Of a stretch of DNA of 60,711 bases, positions 33,938-43,605 are shown piece after piece. The position numbers were made by a program, and so were the translations under genes. The notes beneath the pieces were generated by a model. It made no database searches and was not told the origin of the DNA. It saw only the letters and a program-made list of their open reading frames with translations. The stretch spans positions 1-60,711 of the forward strand of contig NZ_PZJX01000033.1 in the NCBI RefSeq assembly GCF_003034915.1, written 5' to 3'. Source of the DNA: Mesorhizobium helmanticense. GTDB taxonomy: Bacteria; Pseudomonadota; Alphaproteobacteria; Rhizobiales; Rhizobiaceae. Each line of letters opens with the position of its first letter. The first letter of the stretch is position 1.

Positions 33938-35887
33938 TCAACCCGCCTTGTTCACTCGCATGTACCAGTCCACCAGCCGGCGCACCTGACGTTCGGTGTA
34001 GCCGTGTTCAACCATGCGCTGCACGAATTCATTGTGGCGCTTTTCCGTAACGCTGTCCTGCTTGGAGCCGAAGCTGATCACCGGCAGGAGGTCCTCGACC
34101 TGTCCGAACATCCGCTTCTCGATGACCTCGCGCAGTTTTTCATAACTGGTCCATGACGGGTTGCGGTCGTGGTTCTTTGCCCTTGCGCGCAGCGTGAACT
34201 TCACCACCTCGTTGCGAAAGTCCTTGGGATTGGCGATGCCTGCCGGCTTTTCAACCTGTGACAGCTCGTTGTCCAGGACCTCCCGGTTGAGGATCTGGCC
34301 GGTGTCCGGGTCCTTGTAGTCCTGGTCCTCGATCCAGGCGTCGGCATAGGCGATGTAGCGGTCGAAAAGGTTCTGGCCATATTCGCTATAGGATTCGAGA
34401 TAGGCTTTCTGGATTTCGTGGCCAATGAACTCGGCGTAGCGCGCGGCGAGCTCCGACTTGATGAATTCGAGATAGGCCGCTTCCGTCTCCTTCGGGAACT
34501 GCTCGCGCTTGATCGCTTCCTCCAGGATGTACATGAGATGCACGGGATCGGCGGCTACTTCCTTGGTGTCGTAGTTGAATGTCTGCGACAGGATCTTGAA
34601 GGCAAAGCGCGTGCTGACGCCAGTCATGCCTTCATCGACGCCGGCGGCATCGCGATATTCCTGGACCGACTTCGCCTTGGGGTCGATTTCCCTGACGCTC
34701 TCGCCGTCATAGACGCGCATCTTGGTGTAGAGTGGGGAATTGTCATGCTCGGCAAGGCGGGTCGAGACGGTGAAGCGGCTGAGAATGTCCAACACTTCAG
34801 GAGCACAGGGGCTGGAGGCCAGATCGCTCTCGCGCAGCAGCTTTTCATAGATCTGCCTCTCTTCGGTGATCCGCAGGCAGTACGGCACCTTGACCACCAG
34901 GATGCGATCGAGGAAGGCCTCATTGTTCTTGTTGTTCTTGAACTGCTGCCATTCCGATTCGTTGGAATGGGCGACGATGACCCCTTGGTAAGGAAAAGCG
35001 CCGAAATTCTCGGTGCCGTTGTAGCTGCCTTCCTGGGTCGCGGTCAGCAACGGATGCAGGACCTTGATGGGCGCCTTGAACATCTCGACGAATTCGAGCA
35101 GGCCCTGCGTGGTCCGGTTCAGTCCGCCGCTAAAGGAATAGGCATCCGGGTCTGACTGGCTGAAGTTCTCCAATTGCCGGATGTCGACCTTGCCAACCAG
35201 GGCCGAGACATCCTGATTGTTCTCATCGCCAGGTTCGGTCTTGGCGATGCCGATCTGGCGCAGCCGAGAAGGCATCAGCTTGACCACGCTGAATTTGGAA
35301 ATGTCACCGGACAGTTCGTCGAGGCGCTTGGACGCCCAGGGCGAGATCAGCCCGTTGAGGCGCCGCCGCGCTATGCCGTATTTGTCCTCCAGCAGATCGC
35401 CCATGCGATCGGGATGAAAGAGGCCCAGCGGCGATTCGAAAACCGGGCTGATCTGGTTGCCGACCTTCAGCGTGTAGATCGGGCGCTGCTCCATCAGTTT
35501 CTTCAGCCGCTCGGCGAGCGAGGATTTGCCGCCGCCGACCGGGCCGAGGAGATAAAGGATCTGCTTGCGCTCCTCGAGCCCCTGCGAGGCATAGCGGAAA
35601 TAGCCGGCGATGCGCTCGATCGTGTCCTCCATGCCGTAGAAGTCGGCGAAGGAGGGATACACCTTGATGGTCCTGTTCGAGAAAATTCGACCGAGCCGCT
35701 CGTCCTTGCTGGTATCGATCAGATTCGGCTCGCCGATTGCCTGCACCATGCGTTCAGGTGCCGAGGCATACATCGACCTGTCTTCGCGGCAGGCAAGCAG
35801 ATATTGCTGGATGCTTATCTCTTCCTGCGCTGTGTTCGTGTAAATTTCTGAAAACAGGTCGAAAACGTCAGACTGGTTCTCGCGCAT
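33938..35887 (-). CDS. prkA: PrkA serine protein kinase / AAA protein
   Basis: 649 residues. The N-terminal AAA-type region has Walker A GPVGGGKSS (about 113-121) and a sensor-like VIVAHSNESEW; the C-terminal PrkA domain is related to eukaryotic kinases. YeaG-type PrkA proteins act in stress signalling, and some have Lon-like protease activity in Bacillus. It is the first gene of the three-gene prkA-yeaH-spoVR unit, with GAGGG upstream of the ATG. No sigma-54 site was recognised with confidence in the 97-bp leader. Confidence 0.94.
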   Translation of the reverse strand: MRENQSDVFDLFSEIYTNTAQEEISIQQYLLACREDRSMYASAPERMVQAIGEPNLIDTSKDERLGRIFSNRTIKVYPSFADFYGMEDTIERIAGYFRYASQGLEERKQILYLLGPVGGGKSSLAERLKKLMEQRPIYTLKVGNQISPVFESPLGLFHPDRMGDLLEDKYGIARRRLNGLISPWASKRLDELSGDISKFSVVKLMPSRLRQIGIAKTEPGDENNQDVSALVGKVDIRQLENFSQSDPDAYSFSGGLNRTTQGLLEFVEMFKAPIKVLHPLLTATQEGSYNGTENFGAFPYQGVIVAHSNESEWQQFKNNKNNEAFLDRILVVKVPYCLRITEERQIYEKLLRESDLASSPCAPEVLDILSRFTVSTRLAEHDNSPLYTKMRVYDGESVREIDPKAKSVQEYRDAAGVDEGMTGVSTRFAFKILSQTFNYDTKEVAADPVHLMYILEEAIKREQFPKETEAAYLEFIKSELAARYAEFIGHEIQKAYLESYSEYGQNLFDRYIAYADAWIEDQDYKDPDTGQILNREVLDNELSQVEKPAGIANPKDFRNEVVKFTLRARAKNHDRNPSWTSYEKLREVIEKRMFGQVEDLLPVISFGSKQDSVTEKRHNEFVQRMVEHGYTERQVRRLVDWYMRVNKAG

Positions 35888-35984
35888 GGTATTTCGCCCT
35901 CAGCGCCCCTTCTGGGTGAGTCGGCTCATGATACATCCAACTGCCGGAAAAGCATTGTGGTTCCCTTCACATCGAGGAGAACGC

Positions 35985-36149
35985 ATGCAATTCGGCATCG
36001 ACCTCAGGGAAGGCAACCGACGTGGCCGCAATGCCCACCTAAAAGATTACGTGGTGATTGCGAGCGGAGCTTCAAGGGCGGATCGCAATCCGCATCTCGT
36101 TGTCGGGAACACAGAGGCCAGGACGAATGCCCGGACGTCGCCTCGATAG
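35985..36149 (+). CDS. Possible small protein, 54 residues
   Basis: In the 349-bp gap between prkA and the hydrolase gene, an ATG preceded by GAGGAGA starts a 54-codon frame (MQFGIDLREGNRRGRN..., LKDYVVIASG...). It is basic and soluble with no family resemblance. The strong ribosome site is the main support; it may be chance. Confidence 0.3.
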   Translation: MQFGIDLREGNRRGRNAHLKDYVVIASGASRADRNPHLVVGNTEARTNARTSPR

Positions 36150-36236
36150 ATCTTATCCGGCCGGGCCATTGCCGATCCTTGACTGGACGCCCGTGGCGCG
36201 CATGTGCACTCTGCCGCGAAGCAGTCGGAGGTGATG

Positions 36237-37043
36237 ATGATCGATCGACGCAGTCTCATCCTGGCATCCGTCGTGGCGATGCTTTCGGCGGAAGCCTTTG
36301 CCGCCTGGCGCCTGCGCCAACCGGCGCCGCACACCGTCGATTACGGACCGGCCAAGCTCGACATCTATGCACCCGACGACGCCCATAACCTGCCCGTCGT
36401 GCTCTTCATCCATGGCGGCGCCTGGCGGATCGGCAACCGCAACAATGTCGACGCCAAGCCGGGCTTCCTGCTCGCCAACGGTTTCGTGTTCGTCTCGATC
36501 GACTACCGCATGCTGCCTGAGGCCGATGTCGCCACCCAGGCCGGCGATGTCGAGAAAGCCTATGCCTATGTGCGTGCCAACATCGCCAAATATGGCGGCG
36601 ACCCCGAGCGCATCGCCGTGATGGGCCATTCCGCCGGCTGCCATCTTGCCGCGCTGACTGGGCTGCGCGGCGGGTTGCCCGGCGTCGCGGCGCTCGTACT
36701 CGACGATACCAGGGCCTATGATCTTGAATCGCTGGCCAGGAGCGGCGGCATGACGCGGACCTATGCCCGGGCCTTTCCCGATCCGGCACAGTGGCGCGCG
36801 TTGTCGCCGGCGGCGTATATCGAGGGCCGTAAACATCCGCCGACCTTTGTCGCCTATTCGCGCGCAACGGGGCGGGAGGAGGATTCGAAGGTCTTTGCCG
36901 CGCGTTTGCGCGCCTCCGGGACCGAGGTCACGCTGTTCGATGGCAGCGCCTATTCGCACATGTCGATCAATCGCGATTTCGGCGAGGAGGGCGACGCCTT
37001 GACCGCAGCGGTGATGATTTTCCTGAAGGCGACGGTCGTCTGA
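36237..37043 (+). CDS. Alpha/beta hydrolase (carboxylesterase/BD-FAE-like)
   Basis: 268-residue secreted or membrane-anchored esterase-like protein. The N terminus DRRSLILASVVAMLSAEAFA is a signal sequence with a Tat-like RR pair. The oxyanion motif is HGGAW, the nucleophile elbow GHSAG, and a C-terminal histidine in SAYSHMSI is the likely catalytic base. The substrate is unknown. GGAGG lies 6 bp before the ATG at 36237; a neighbouring ATG at 36234 is equally in frame. It is convergent with the BolA gene. Confidence 0.87.
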   Translation: MIDRRSLILASVVAMLSAEAFAAWRLRQPAPHTVDYGPAKLDIYAPDDAHNLPVVLFIHGGAWRIGNRNNVDAKPGFLLANGFVFVSIDYRMLPEADVATQAGDVEKAYAYVRANIAKYGGDPERIAVMGHSAGCHLAALTGLRGGLPGVAALVLDDTRAYDLESLARSGGMTRTYARAFPDPAQWRALSPAAYIEGRKHPPTFVAYSRATGREEDSKVFAARLRASGTEVTLFDGSAYSHMSINRDFGEEGDALTAAVMIFLKATVV

Positions 37044-37046
37044 GGC

Positions 37047-37349
37047 CTACCACCTGGTCTTTTCATCCGGCGCCGCCGGTTCGATCGCCAGCGCGTGCAC
37101 GCCAGCTTTCAATTCTTCCGCCAGCAATTCGTTGACGGCGCGGTGGCGGTCGATGCGGCTCATGCCGGCAAAGACCGGGGAGACGATGCGAACGCGGAAA
37201 TGCGTCTCGCCGGTGCCGTCATAGGCGCCATGATGGTCGGAGCCATGGTGGTGATGACCGGCATGGAGATGGCTTTCGTTGATGATGACGAGCCGCTCCG
37301 GCGAGAATGCCTTTTTCAGCTTGTCTTCCATTGTTGCCTGTATGGACAT
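37047..37349 (-). CDS. BolA family protein
   Basis: 100-residue BolA-like protein: MEDKLKKAFSPERLVIINESHLHAGHHHH, then THFRVRIVSPVFAGMSRIDRHRAVNELL, the family core with conserved histidines that bind Fe-S glutaredoxins. The His-rich insert (HAGHHHHGSDHHG) is longer than usual. The start at 37349 (MSIQAT) has GAAGG upstream. It is divergent from the J-domain gene, as in many rhizobia. Confidence 0.92.
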   Translation of the reverse strand: MSIQATMEDKLKKAFSPERLVIINESHLHAGHHHHGSDHHGAYDGTGETHFRVRIVSPVFAGMSRIDRHRAVNELLAEELKAGVHALAIEPAAPDEKTRW

Positions 37350-37550
37350 TCGCACTTTCCTTCACCACATGTAGCGGGCAGTTGCTCCCGAAAATCGGTG
37401 CCTTTTTTCGCGTTTGAAGACGCGCCAATGCTGTCGCCGCGACAAAATACACCAATCGCCCGCTTTATGCCGCGATTCAGCGGTTAGGGCGATCAACGCG
37501 AAAATGTCAATTCTTGTTTCGCACCAGCGAACAGCCCATAAACGGGTGAG

Positions 37551-38171
37551 ATGAAACCGTACCCCAAATATTTCGAGAAGCTTCGCATCCGGCCGGAGAA
37601 GGACGCGGAGCTGAAGTCGCGCTCGCCGATCTGCCAGTGGGATGGCTGCAAGGAGGCAGGCACCCATCGCGCGCCGGTCGGACGCATGAAGGAGGGCGAG
37701 TATTTCCAGTTCTGCTTCGACCATGTGCGCGAGTACAACAAGGGCTTCAATTATTTCTCCGGTGTGCCGGACAGCGAGGTCGCCCGTTTTCAGAAGGAAG
37801 CGATGACCGGCCATCGGCCGACCTGGAAGATGGGCGTCGCCGGTGCCTCGACGCGCTCTTCGCCCGACTTTGCCCAGCAACGTTCCGGCCGCGCCGGCTA
37901 TTACAACCGCATGCGCGATCCGTTCGACCTGTTCAAAGGCCCGAGGGATCCACGCGAGGCGCGCGAGCGCAAGGCCAAGCCGCTTGAGGCCAAGGCGCTG
38001 GAAACGCTTGGCCTTGATACAAAGGCGACTGGCAAGGATATCAAGGCGCGCTATAAGGAACTGGTGAAGCGTCACCATCCGGATGCGAATGGCGGCGACA
38101 GAGGTTCGGAAGACCGGTTCCGCGATGTGCTCCAGGCCTATCGCGTGCTCAAGCAGGCAGGATTGTGCTGA
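37551..38171 (+). CDS. J-domain (DnaJ-like) protein
   Basis: 206 residues. A conserved N-terminal region contains CQWDGCKEAGTHRAP and FCFDHVREYNKGFNYF, which may bind metal through its Cys/His pairs. The C-terminal J domain (about 140-205) has the HPD motif in VKRHHPDANGG. It probably stimulates a DnaK. It is conserved between bolA and cobS in rhizobia. Confidence 0.9.
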   Translation: MKPYPKYFEKLRIRPEKDAELKSRSPICQWDGCKEAGTHRAPVGRMKEGEYFQFCFDHVREYNKGFNYFSGVPDSEVARFQKEAMTGHRPTWKMGVAGASTRSSPDFAQQRSGRAGYYNRMRDPFDLFKGPRDPREARERKAKPLEAKALETLGLDTKATGKDIKARYKELVKRHHPDANGGDRGSEDRFRDVLQAYRVLKQAGLC

Positions 38172-38192
38172 GCAGCCTTACGGTTTGTGTCG

Positions 38193-38219
38193 TTTTCCAA
38201 CTTTCATAAGGTTGGAAAA
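38193..38219. terminator. Hairpin between J-domain gene and cobS
   Basis: The inverted repeat TTTTCCAAC / GTTGGAAAA with a 9-base loop starts 22 bp after the J-domain stop. It has A/T tracts in the stem but no T run outside it, so termination is only possible, not certain. Confidence 0.35.
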
Positions 38220-38294
38220 GGCTCTAAGACCGCCCCCGGACAAAATAGATTGCCGGCGAAATCAGGCGTTTCGCCCGTGGAGACGTTGATAGAG

Positions 38295-39281
38295 ATGAAC
38301 AAGGTCGATCGCGACATCGCCAACCTGCCCGACACAACGGTGTCGGTGAAGGAGAAATTTGGCTTCGAGTCCAAGATGGTGGTGCCGGCCTATTCGGTGA
38401 CATCAGAGCATGTGCCCGACATCGATCCGGACTACCTGTTCGACAAGAACACGACGATGGCGATCCTCGCCGGTTTCGCCTACAACCGCCGCGTCATGGT
38501 GTCGGGCTATCACGGCACCGGCAAGTCGACGCATATCGAGCAGGTTGCCGCCCGCCTCAACTGGCCCTGCGTGCGCGTCAATCTCGACAGCCATGTCAGC
38601 CGCATCGATCTCGTCGGCAAGGACGCGATCGTCGTCAAGGACGGGCTGCAGATCACCGAATTCCGCGACGGCATCCTGCCTTGGGCCTACCAGCACAATG
38701 TCGCGCTGTGCTTCGACGAATACGATGCCGGCCGCCCGGATGTGATGTTCGTCATCCAGCGCGTGCTGGAATCGTCGGGCCGGCTGACGCTGCTCGACCA
38801 GAGCCGGGTCATCCGCCCACACCCGGCGTTCCGGCTGTTTTCGACCGCCAACACGGTCGGTCTGGGCGACACCACCGGCCTCTATCACGGCACCCAGCAG
38901 ATCAACCAGGCGCAGATGGATCGCTGGTCGATCGTCACCACGCTGAACTATCTGCCGCACGACAATGAGGTGAACATCGTGCTGGCCAAGGCCAAGCACT
39001 ATCGCGACGGCAAGGGCAAGGAGATCGTCAACAAGATGGTGCGTGTCGCCGACATGACGCGCTCGGCCTTCATCAATGGCGACCTGTCGACCGTCATGAG
39101 CCCGCGCACGGTCATCACCTGGGCCGAGAATGCCGAGATCTTCGGCGACATCGGCATGGCGTTCCGGCTGACCTTCCTCAACAAATGCGACGAACTGGAA
39201 CGCTCGGTGGTGGCCGAGTTCTACCAGCGCGCCTTCGGCGAGGATCTGCCGGAATCAGCAGCCAATGTGGTGCTGGGCTAA
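38295..39281 (+). CDS. cobS: Cobaltochelatase subunit CobS
   Basis: 328-residue AAA+ ATPase subunit of the aerobic cobaltochelatase (CobNST), which inserts cobalt into hydrogenobyrinate a,c-diamide. Walker A is GYHGTGKST, Walker B LCFDEYDAG, and the start MNKVDRDIANLPDTTVSVKEKFGF matches known CobS proteins. It is followed 11 bp later by cobT. cobN is not in the window. Confidence 0.96.
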   Translation: MNKVDRDIANLPDTTVSVKEKFGFESKMVVPAYSVTSEHVPDIDPDYLFDKNTTMAILAGFAYNRRVMVSGYHGTGKSTHIEQVAARLNWPCVRVNLDSHVSRIDLVGKDAIVVKDGLQITEFRDGILPWAYQHNVALCFDEYDAGRPDVMFVIQRVLESSGRLTLLDQSRVIRPHPAFRLFSTANTVGLGDTTGLYHGTQQINQAQMDRWSIVTTLNYLPHDNEVNIVLAKAKHYRDGKGKEIVNKMVRVADMTRSAFINGDLSTVMSPRTVITWAENAEIFGDIGMAFRLTFLNKCDELERSVVAEFYQRAFGEDLPESAANVVLG

Positions 39282-39292
39282 GCAGGGTCTCG

Positions 39293-41191
39293 ATGGCGGG
39301 TCCGGGCGACAACACGCGCAACAAGTCGAAGACGGGGGCTGAAGCCGACAGCTTCAAGCGCGCCGTCACCGTCTGCATGCGTGCGATTGCCGGCGACAAG
39401 GAACTCGAAGTCGGTTTCGCCAAGGACCGGCCGGCGCTGGCCGGCAGCCGCGCCCGCTTGCCCGAACTGCCGAAGAAGGCGTCGAAGGCCGACATCGCCA
39501 TCACCCGCGGTCTCGGCGATTCCATGGCGCTGAAGCGCGCCTGCCATGATGCGCGCATCCACAACAAGCTGGCGCCCGAGGGCAAACAGGCCCGCGCCAT
39601 CTATGACGCGGTCGAACAGGCTCGCGTCGAGGCGATCGGCAGCCGCGCCATGCAGGGTGTGGCCGACAATATCGGCTCGATGCTCGAGGACAAATACACC
39701 AAGGCAAACCTCACCGACGTCAAGGACAAGGCCGACGCGCCGATCGAGGAAGCACTCGCGCTGATGGTGCGCGAAAAGCTGACCGGCCGCACTGTCCCGA
39801 AGAGCGGCGAGCGGCTGGTCGACCTCTGGCGTCCCTGGGTCGAGGAGAAGGCCAGCGCCGATCTCGACGGGCTGTCGGCGAAGCTCGATGACCAGCAGGC
39901 TTTCGCCCGTGTCGTGCGCGAGATGCTCGCCTCCATGGAAATGGCCGAGGAGCTCGGCGACGACCAGGAGACCGAAGACTCGGAAGACAATGACGACAAC
40001 CAGCCGCAAGGCGAGGAGCAGAGCGAGGAGGGCGGCGAGGACGATTCCGGCTCCGAACAGTCGCAGTCCGACGATACCGAGGCGTCGTCCGAGGACGAGC
40101 AGTCGGCCGAGACCGAGGCGTCCGACGCCACCGCCGACGATCTCTCCGACGAGGACGATGCGGATGCCGAGACGCCCGGCGAGGCGCGCCGCAACGACAA
40201 TCCCTTCACCAATCTGTCGAAGGAGATCGACTACAAGATCTTCACCACGACCTTCGACGAGACCGTTGGTGCGGAGGAACTGTGCGAGGAAGAAGAGCTG
40301 GATCGCCTGCGCGCCTTCCTCGACAAGCAGCTCGCCAACCTGTCCGGCGTCGTCGGCCGGCTGGCCAACCGGCTACAGCGCCGGTTGATGGCGCAGCAGA
40401 ACCGTTCCTGGGATTTCGACCTCGAAGAGGGCTATCTCGATCCGGCGCGGCTGGTGCGCATCGTCATCGACCCGATGCAGCCGCTATCCTTCAAGCAGGA
40501 GCGCGACACCAAGTTCCGCGACACGGTGGTGACGCTGGTGCTCGACAATTCGGGCTCGATGCGCGGCCGGCCGATCACGGTCGCCGCCACCTGCGCCGAC
40601 ATTCTGGCGCGCACGCTGGAACGCTGCGGCGTTTCGGTCGAGATCCTCGGCTTCACCACCCGCGCCTGGAAGGGCGGGCAGGCGCGCGAGAAATGGCTGA
40701 AGGAAGGCAAGCCGCCGAACCCCGGGCGGCTCAACGATCTACGCCATATCATCTACAAATCCGCCGACCATCCGTGGCGGCGAGCGCGCCGCAACCTCGG
40801 GCTGATGATGCGCGAGGGCCTGCTCAAGGAAAACATCGACGGCGAGGCGCTGCTGTGGGCGCACAACCGGCTGATCGCGCGGCCGGAGCAGCGCAAGATC
40901 CTGATGATGATCTCGGACGGCGCGCCAGTCGACGATTCGACGCTGTCGGTCAATCCGGGCAATTACCTCGAACGGCATCTGCGCGCCGTCATCGAGCTGA
41001 TCGAGACGCGCTCGCCGGTCGAGCTGCTCGCCATCGGCATCGGTCATGACGTCACGCGCTACTACAGGCGCGCCGTCACCATCGTCGATGCCGAGGAACT
41101 GGCAGGCGCCATGACCGAGCAGCTGGCGTCGCTGTTTGGCGAGGAAAGCGCGCGCGAGACGCGGCGCGGCGGTACGCGGCGCGCCGGATGA
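39293..41191 (+). CDS. cobT: Cobaltochelatase subunit CobT
   Basis: 632-residue partner of CobS in cobalt insertion. An N-terminal helical domain is followed by a very acidic low-complexity linker (about 220-300, long Glu/Asp/Ser runs) and a C-terminal von Willebrand A domain with MIDAS LDNSGSM. The ATG at 39293 has GCAGGG upstream. The stop overlaps the next gene by 4 bp. Confidence 0.95.
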   Translation: MAGPGDNTRNKSKTGAEADSFKRAVTVCMRAIAGDKELEVGFAKDRPALAGSRARLPELPKKASKADIAITRGLGDSMALKRACHDARIHNKLAPEGKQARAIYDAVEQARVEAIGSRAMQGVADNIGSMLEDKYTKANLTDVKDKADAPIEEALALMVREKLTGRTVPKSGERLVDLWRPWVEEKASADLDGLSAKLDDQQAFARVVREMLASMEMAEELGDDQETEDSEDNDDNQPQGEEQSEEGGEDDSGSEQSQSDDTEASSEDEQSAETEASDATADDLSDEDDADAETPGEARRNDNPFTNLSKEIDYKIFTTTFDETVGAEELCEEEELDRLRAFLDKQLANLSGVVGRLANRLQRRLMAQQNRSWDFDLEEGYLDPARLVRIVIDPMQPLSFKQERDTKFRDTVVTLVLDNSGSMRGRPITVAATCADILARTLERCGVSVEILGFTTRAWKGGQAREKWLKEGKPPNPGRLNDLRHIIYKSADHPWRRARRNLGLMMREGLLKENIDGEALLWAHNRLIARPEQRKILMMISDGAPVDDSTLSVNPGNYLERHLRAVIELIETRSPVELLAIGIGHDVTRYYRRAVTIVDAEELAGAMTEQLASLFGEESARETRRGGTRRAG

Positions 41192-42216
41192 TCCTTTCGC
41201 GGGGCGGCTTTCGGCAGACGCTTTTCGCCGCCGCAGCGCTGTTTGTTGCCGGCGCGGCCTTGTCGCCGGCCATTGCCGGGCCAGAGCCGGTTGAGCCGGT
41301 CGAAATTTCCGCCCGCCCGATCAGTGCGTTCCGCATCGGCCGCGCGGAGAAAAAATTCGGGCCACTCGAATTCGTCGGCGGGCTGGAAATGACCTCGCCG
41401 GCGCGGGATTTCGGCGCGCTGTCGGCCTTCCGTTTCCTGAAACCCGGCAGCGACTTCATCGGCGTCGCCGACACCGGCTTCTGGTTCTTCGGCACGGTTA
41501 CCCATGATGCCGACAAGCGTCCTTCGGGCATCCAGAATTTCCATATGCAGCAGATGGTCGATGCATCGGGCCTGCCGGTCGACGAAAAAGCGGAGGTCGA
41601 CGCCGAAGGCCTTGCGGTCAAGGACGGCATCGCCACCGTCGGCTTCGAGCGCGACCACCGCGTTTCCCAGTTCAACATCGATCCGGACGATATGAAGGCG
41701 CCGTTCCAGCAATTGGACTTCCTGATTCCGGCCTGGGAGCTGCGTCGCAATCGCGGCTTCGAGACCGTCACCCGCGCCAATCCTTACGGGCAGCACGAGG
41801 GCGGGCTGGTCGTGGTGTCGGAAAAGAGCCTCGACAAATCAGGCAACATCTTTGCCGCCATCATCGAAGGGCCGAGAAAGGGCGTCTTCACCGTCAAGCG
41901 CAATGGCGATTTCGACATCACCGACGGCGCCTTCCTGCCCAACGGCGACCTTCTGCTTCTGGAGCGCAGCTTTACCATGGCCGGCGGCCTGAAGATGCGG
42001 CTGAGGCGCATCTACGGCGAAAGCGTCGAAAAGGGCGCCGTTGCCGACGGGCCGGTGCTGCTGGAAGCCGACATGAGCTACCAGATCGACAATATGGAAG
42101 GGCTCGACATCTGGACCCGCGACGACGGCGCGCTGATGGTATCGCTGTTCTCGGACGACAACCACTCGATCCTGCAGCGCAACCTCTATCTGGAATTCAT
42201 CCTGCACGAGGATTGA
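41188..42216 (+). CDS. Phytase-like esterase-domain protein
   Basis: 342-residue exported protein with a signal peptide (about 1-30, LSPAIAG) and a beta-propeller phytase-like domain (GVADTGFWFFGTV, AEGLAVKDGIATVGFERDHRV, NMEGLDIWTRDDG). The family is annotated as having esterase-like activity of phytase, but few members are characterised. It is coupled to cobT by a 4-bp ATGA overlap, a neighbour relation kept in rhizobia; a role in cobalamin synthesis is not implied by the sequence. Confidence 0.87.
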   Translation: MILSRGGFRQTLFAAAALFVAGAALSPAIAGPEPVEPVEISARPISAFRIGRAEKKFGPLEFVGGLEMTSPARDFGALSAFRFLKPGSDFIGVADTGFWFFGTVTHDADKRPSGIQNFHMQQMVDASGLPVDEKAEVDAEGLAVKDGIATVGFERDHRVSQFNIDPDDMKAPFQQLDFLIPAWELRRNRGFETVTRANPYGQHEGGLVVVSEKSLDKSGNIFAAIIEGPRKGVFTVKRNGDFDITDGAFLPNGDLLLLERSFTMAGGLKMRLRRIYGESVEKGAVADGPVLLEADMSYQIDNMEGLDIWTRDDGALMVSLFSDDNHSILQRNLYLEFILHED

Positions 42217-42245
42217 GGAAAGGGCCTGGCCTCGGCCGCCCAAAC

Positions 42246-42920
42246 CTACTGCGCATTGGCCGCGAGCCAGATGATGTGGCGCGCGCCACGCTTGCCGTTG
42301 GCGCGGGTCCTGATCTCCTCGACGGCGAAGCCTGCTTGCTTGAGCCGGCGCGTGAAGCCTGAGTCCGGCCCCTGCGACCACACCGCCAGCACACCGCCGG
42401 GCTTGAGCGCGGCGCGGGCGGCGCCGAGGCCGGCCGCGCTATAGAGAGCATCATTGGCTTTGTAGACGATCCCTTCCGGGCCGTTGTCGACGTCGAGCAG
42501 GATGGCGTCCCAGGTGGATTTCTCCGATCGTATGAGCTGTCCGACATCCACCTCGCGAATGCTGACGCGCGGATCGTCGAGACAGCCGCCGAACACCTCT
42601 GTCATCGGGCCGCGTGCCCAGGCGACCACGGCGGGCACCAGTTCGGCGACGGTGACGCTGGCATCGGTCCCGAGCTCGGCTAGGGCGGCGCGCAGCGTGA
42701 AACCCATCCCCAGCCCGCCGATCAGGATTTTGGGATCAACGCGGCCGGCGATCCTTTCGCAGGACAACCTGGCCAGCGCCTCCTCGGAGCCGCTGAGGCG
42801 GCTGTTCATCAGCTCGTTGGCGCCGAGCATGATCGAGAATTCGGTGCCGCGCCGCTTCAGGCGCAGTTCCTGTCCGCCATCCGGCGTTTTTGCTGCGTCG
42901 AGCTGGACCCAGGGGATCAC
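42246..42920 (-). CDS. Spermidine synthase-like methyltransferase-fold protein
   Basis: 224 residues with a Rossmann core (ILIGGLGMGFTLRAALAELG, VTVAELVPAVVAWARG, WDAILLDVDNGPEG) as in spermidine synthases and SAM-dependent methyltransferases. The catalytic Asp pair of true spermidine synthase is not clearly kept, so the activity is open. The GTG at 42920 (VIPWVQLDAAKTPDGG) is chosen by similarity; upstream in-frame TTG codons lie inside the transporter gene. It starts 4 bp after the queuosine transporter stop. Confidence 0.8.
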   Translation of the reverse strand: MIPWVQLDAAKTPDGGQELRLKRRGTEFSIMLGANELMNSRLSGSEEALARLSCERIAGRVDPKILIGGLGMGFTLRAALAELGTDASVTVAELVPAVVAWARGPMTEVFGGCLDDPRVSIREVDVGQLIRSEKSTWDAILLDVDNGPEGIVYKANDALYSAAGLGAARAALKPGGVLAVWSQGPDSGFTRRLKQAGFAVEEIRTRANGKRGARHIIWLAANAQ

Positions 42921-42924
42921 GGGG

Positions 42925-43605
42925 CTAGACAGCCAGGGCCGGCTGGCTCCAGCGGGCGGCAAGCAACCGGTAGGGGATCAGCGCGACCACGGCGATGATC
43001 AGCTTGACCGAGAGATCGCCGAGCGCCCACGACACCCAGCGCATGGTTTCGATCGGCAGCACGCCCATCAGGGGCGCTGCCTCGAGCGCGAATCCATCGC
43101 TCGGGCCAGCGAAGGCGAAGGCCGCCGAAAAGGCGACGGTGAAGAAGACCAGCGTATCGAAAACCGAGCCGACCAGCGTGCCGACGATCGGGGCGCGCCA
43201 CCAGCTCTGCCGGCGCAGCCGGTTGAACACGGTGACGTCGAGCAGTTGCGCGGCCAGGAACGCTGCTCCCGAAGCCGCCGCAATGCGCACCAGCCGGTCG
43301 GCGGCCGTCTCGAATTCGATCAGGCCGTGGCGAAACAGGAAGGGCGGCACAAGGACCGAACAGACCACCGCCGTCATGAAGCCGACAAAGACAATCCTGC
43401 GCGCCACGGCCGGGCCATAGCGGCGGTTGGCAAGGTCGGTGACCAGGAAGGAGAAGGGATAGGTGAAGGCGCCCCAGGTGAGCAAGTCGCCCAGCGACAG
43501 GCCGCCGACCGCACCCTGCATCGGGAACTGGACGAGGATGTTCGATGCCACGACGACAAGCGCCATGGCGGCCACAAAGGGCAGGTATCGCTGGAAGGAA
43601 GTCAT
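42925..43605 (-). CDS. yhhQ: Queuosine precursor transporter (YhhQ/VUT family)
   Basis: 226-residue inner-membrane protein of the VUT (COG1738) family, which imports queuine precursors preQ0/preQ1 for tRNA queuosine. It has about six membrane helices, with family stretches SNILVQFP, TYPFSFLVTDLANRRYG, AAFLAAQLLDVTVFNRLR and GSVFDTLVFFTVAF. Transcribed after rpmB, 93 bp apart. Its start codon and AGGA ribosome site lie inside the predicted preQ1-I riboswitch at 43603-43631. Confidence 0.92.
   Translation of the reverse strand: MTSFQRYLPFVAAMALVVVASNILVQFPMQGAVGGLSLGDLLTWGAFTYPFSFLVTDLANRRYGPAVARRIVFVGFMTAVVCSVLVPPFLFRHGLIEFETAADRLVRIAAASGAAFLAAQLLDVTVFNRLRRQSWWRAPIVGTLVGSVFDTLVFFTVAFSAAFAFAGPSDGFALEAAPLMGVLPIETMRWVSWALGDLSVKLIIAVVALIPYRLLAARWSQPALAV

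Noticed and set aside
40000..40190. Acidic low-complexity tract considered as a repeat array
   Set aside because: It is the normal Glu/Asp/Ser-rich linker of CobT, not a DNA repeat.
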